From Pavlovales sp. CCMP2436 (lineage: Eukaryota > Haptophyta > Pavlovophyceae > Pavlovales), in NCBI GenBank assembly GCA_026770615.1, contig MU631451.1, forward strand, positions 143,462-159,469: DNA of 16,008 bases. The letters run 5' to 3'. Of this stretch, positions 14,857-16,008 are shown piece after piece (the first letter of the stretch is position 1; each line of letters begins with the position of its first letter). A model generated the notes under the pieces. It did no database searches and was not told where the DNA came from. It saw nothing but the letters and a program-made list of their open reading frames with translations. Made by a program: the position numbers and the translations under genes.

Positions 14857-16008
14857 TCACGCGTGCAGCGCGTCGGCGTTTGCAGGCACGGTCTTCTGGG
14901 AGTCTTTTTTTGCGACGGCGCCCTTGACTAGCCGGATCTTCAGCTCCGTGAGTTTCTTGCTGCAGCGGAACAGCGAGTAGTCGCCTGTGGGGAGTCCGTA
15001 CCTGTCGTCTGCGTCCAGTAGCGCATCGAACAGCCAGCCCTGCATAATAGTTAACATTAATTTTAATTATATATGGTGCTACAAAGGGTGTGACGAAGGG
15101 AGCTTGTTGAACTCGCGTACCTGTGTGTGTGCGTGTGTGTGTGTGGTGGATAGGGGAGGGGGGGTAATTATAATTAGGAATCATACTTCGTTCTTAATGA
15201 GTTAGTTGATGCTTACCTGCTCATTTTATAATAATAATTATTATTATTATTGTTTTCTATACGGTCAGCCCTTCTATATGCTCAGCCCCCCCCACCCCCC
15301 ACCCACCTGGCCGGCGTGCACTAGCTTGTCGAAGCTGACGGCGTAGTAGCCGAACTTGGCCATCGCGGTCAGCAGCAGGTTGCCAGCGATCCAAGGCACA
15401 ATGAAAACGAGAAGGAACCCAAATTCGATATCACTCACTGAGTCGTCACTGGGTGGGGGGGGGGGTTGGTTTCCTATTATCTGTTGGGTATTATGTAGTA
15501 TTTTATAGTGGGGGAGACGGGGATAGCTCGTATTGCTTCGATTTATTACTATTTATTCGCATTAAAAACAATTTCCCAATAAACCTCTCAAGAAGAAGGG
15601 GGGGGGGTAGTTAGAGAGAGGCAACCTTACTGAGCGAATAGAAGGCTATCTGATGTTGTATCATATTATAGACTAAGGCACGCAGCAGGCGATGGGCGAC
15701 GCAGCGCTCAGACCAGCACAACATTCAGAACAGTCAGACGCCAACTTGAATCCCTATCAGTATATAATATAAATGTTGGGTGGGGACTCTGGCTGTCGCC
15801 AGACTGTCGGAGAAATACTGCTGATCTGAGCGCTGCGACTAAGGCGCCCACGCTGTCTCAGATCAGATCAGATCAGATCAGATCATATTATGTTTTTTTA
15901 ATTATGTGAAATTAGACTAGACTAGACTTTCTGGACTATATGAGGGCTATATAGCATACCTGAGCGTATAAAAGGCAGATCGATCATGGCTGGGGTCGTG
16001 GGGGTTGT
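14857..16008 (-). CDS. Membrane protein gene, last three exons (5' end outside window)
   Basis: The exons are 16008-15960 (partial), 15448-15307 and 15039-14857 (TGA at 14857-14859). The introns are 15959-15449 (GTATGC... pyrimidine tract ...CACCCAG) and 15306-15040 (GTGGGT...TATGCAG). The first junction splits a codon 2+1 and the second falls between codons, and the frame is continuous through both. Exon 2 encodes a hydrophobic segment (FGFLLVFIVPWIAGNLLLTA) followed by MAKFGYYAVSFDKLVHAGQ. Exon 3 gives GWLFDALLDADDRYGLPTGD and a basic tail (KKLTELKIRLVKGAVAKKDS). Only one clear membrane span is visible in this part. The family was not recognised. The partial first exon reads NPHDPSHDRSAFYTL in the phase that fits. 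Confidence 0.65.
15225..15252. repeat. AT microsatellite in intron
   Basis: TTTTATAATAATAATTATTATTATTATTG is a palindromic AAT/ATT run within the intron 15306-15040. Confidence 0.7.
15696..15840. mobile_element. MITE-like element in an intron
   Basis: The left end GCAGCGCTCAGACCAGCA (15701-15718) and right end TGCTGATCTGAGCGCTGC (15819-15836) are inverted repeats with one mismatch. GAC flanks both ends directly (15698-15700 and 15837-15839), possibly a 3-bp target duplication, although GAC also precedes the related copy at 11827. It has no coding capacity and is about 140 bp long. It lies inside the first intron of the membrane protein gene. Confidence 0.65.
15857..15886. repeat. Pentanucleotide microsatellite (AGATC)n
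   Basis: About five AGATC units sit just right of the MITE-like element, and a shorter AGACT run follows at about 15912-15928. Both are intronic. Confidence 0.85.

Overview
This window is nuclear DNA from a microbial eukaryote. Short introns of the GT-AG type, exon phases that match across them, CT-rich and C-rich tracts, triplet microsatellites and GC-rich exons beside AT-rich introns all argue against a prokaryote. The style (C2H2 arrays with a C-x4-C start, IS630/Tc1/mariner-type DDE transposase, GC-rich low-complexity proteins) would suit an alga or another protist, but I cannot name the lineage. No rRNA, tRNA or CRISPR was found.

Left flank (1-970). A C2H2 zinc-finger exon runs on the minus strand off the left edge. 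A WD40-like exon (787-970, +) resembles the start of a WDR6-like protein.

Block 1 (about 988-6941). This stretch is bounded by near-identical segments of about 150 bp in inverted orientation (1027-1176 and 6747-6899, with weaker similarity out to about 988 and 6941). Each copy carries the first roughly 40 codons of the gene reading inward from it: a broken DDE transposase on the left (1058-2309, +) and an intact unknown protein of 621 residues on the right (6866-5001, -). Between them lies a divergent pair: a small two-exon gene (3041-2488, -) and a membrane protein with three blocks of tandem repeats (from 3411, +). The simplest reading is one transposon of about 6 kb with long terminal inverted repeats and cargo genes. 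Two related elements lying head to head is the alternative.

Block 2 (about 6976-10839). A second pair of inverted repeats, each about 515 bp, encloses a three-exon gene for a Cys-rich protein with an acidic tail (about 7661-9787, +). Its splice phases agree across both introns, but exon 2 contains one in-frame TGA. A decayed coding remnant sits on the minus strand inside the right end.

Right part (10829-16008). An OTU-protease-like pseudogene abuts block 2. It is followed by a nest of decayed repeats (11590-13460) holding one basic Pro/Ser-rich ORF. A GC-rich stretch without a clear gene comes next (13470-14050). An AT-rich island (about 14060-14800) then carries two compact intronless minus-strand ORFs unlike the rest of the window. 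The window ends with the last three exons of a minus-strand membrane protein gene (16008-14857), whose first intron carries a small MITE-like element. A 64-bp stretch of that MITE recurs at 11827.

Overall this is a repeat-rich, transposon-dominated accessory region with a few host-like genes between elements.
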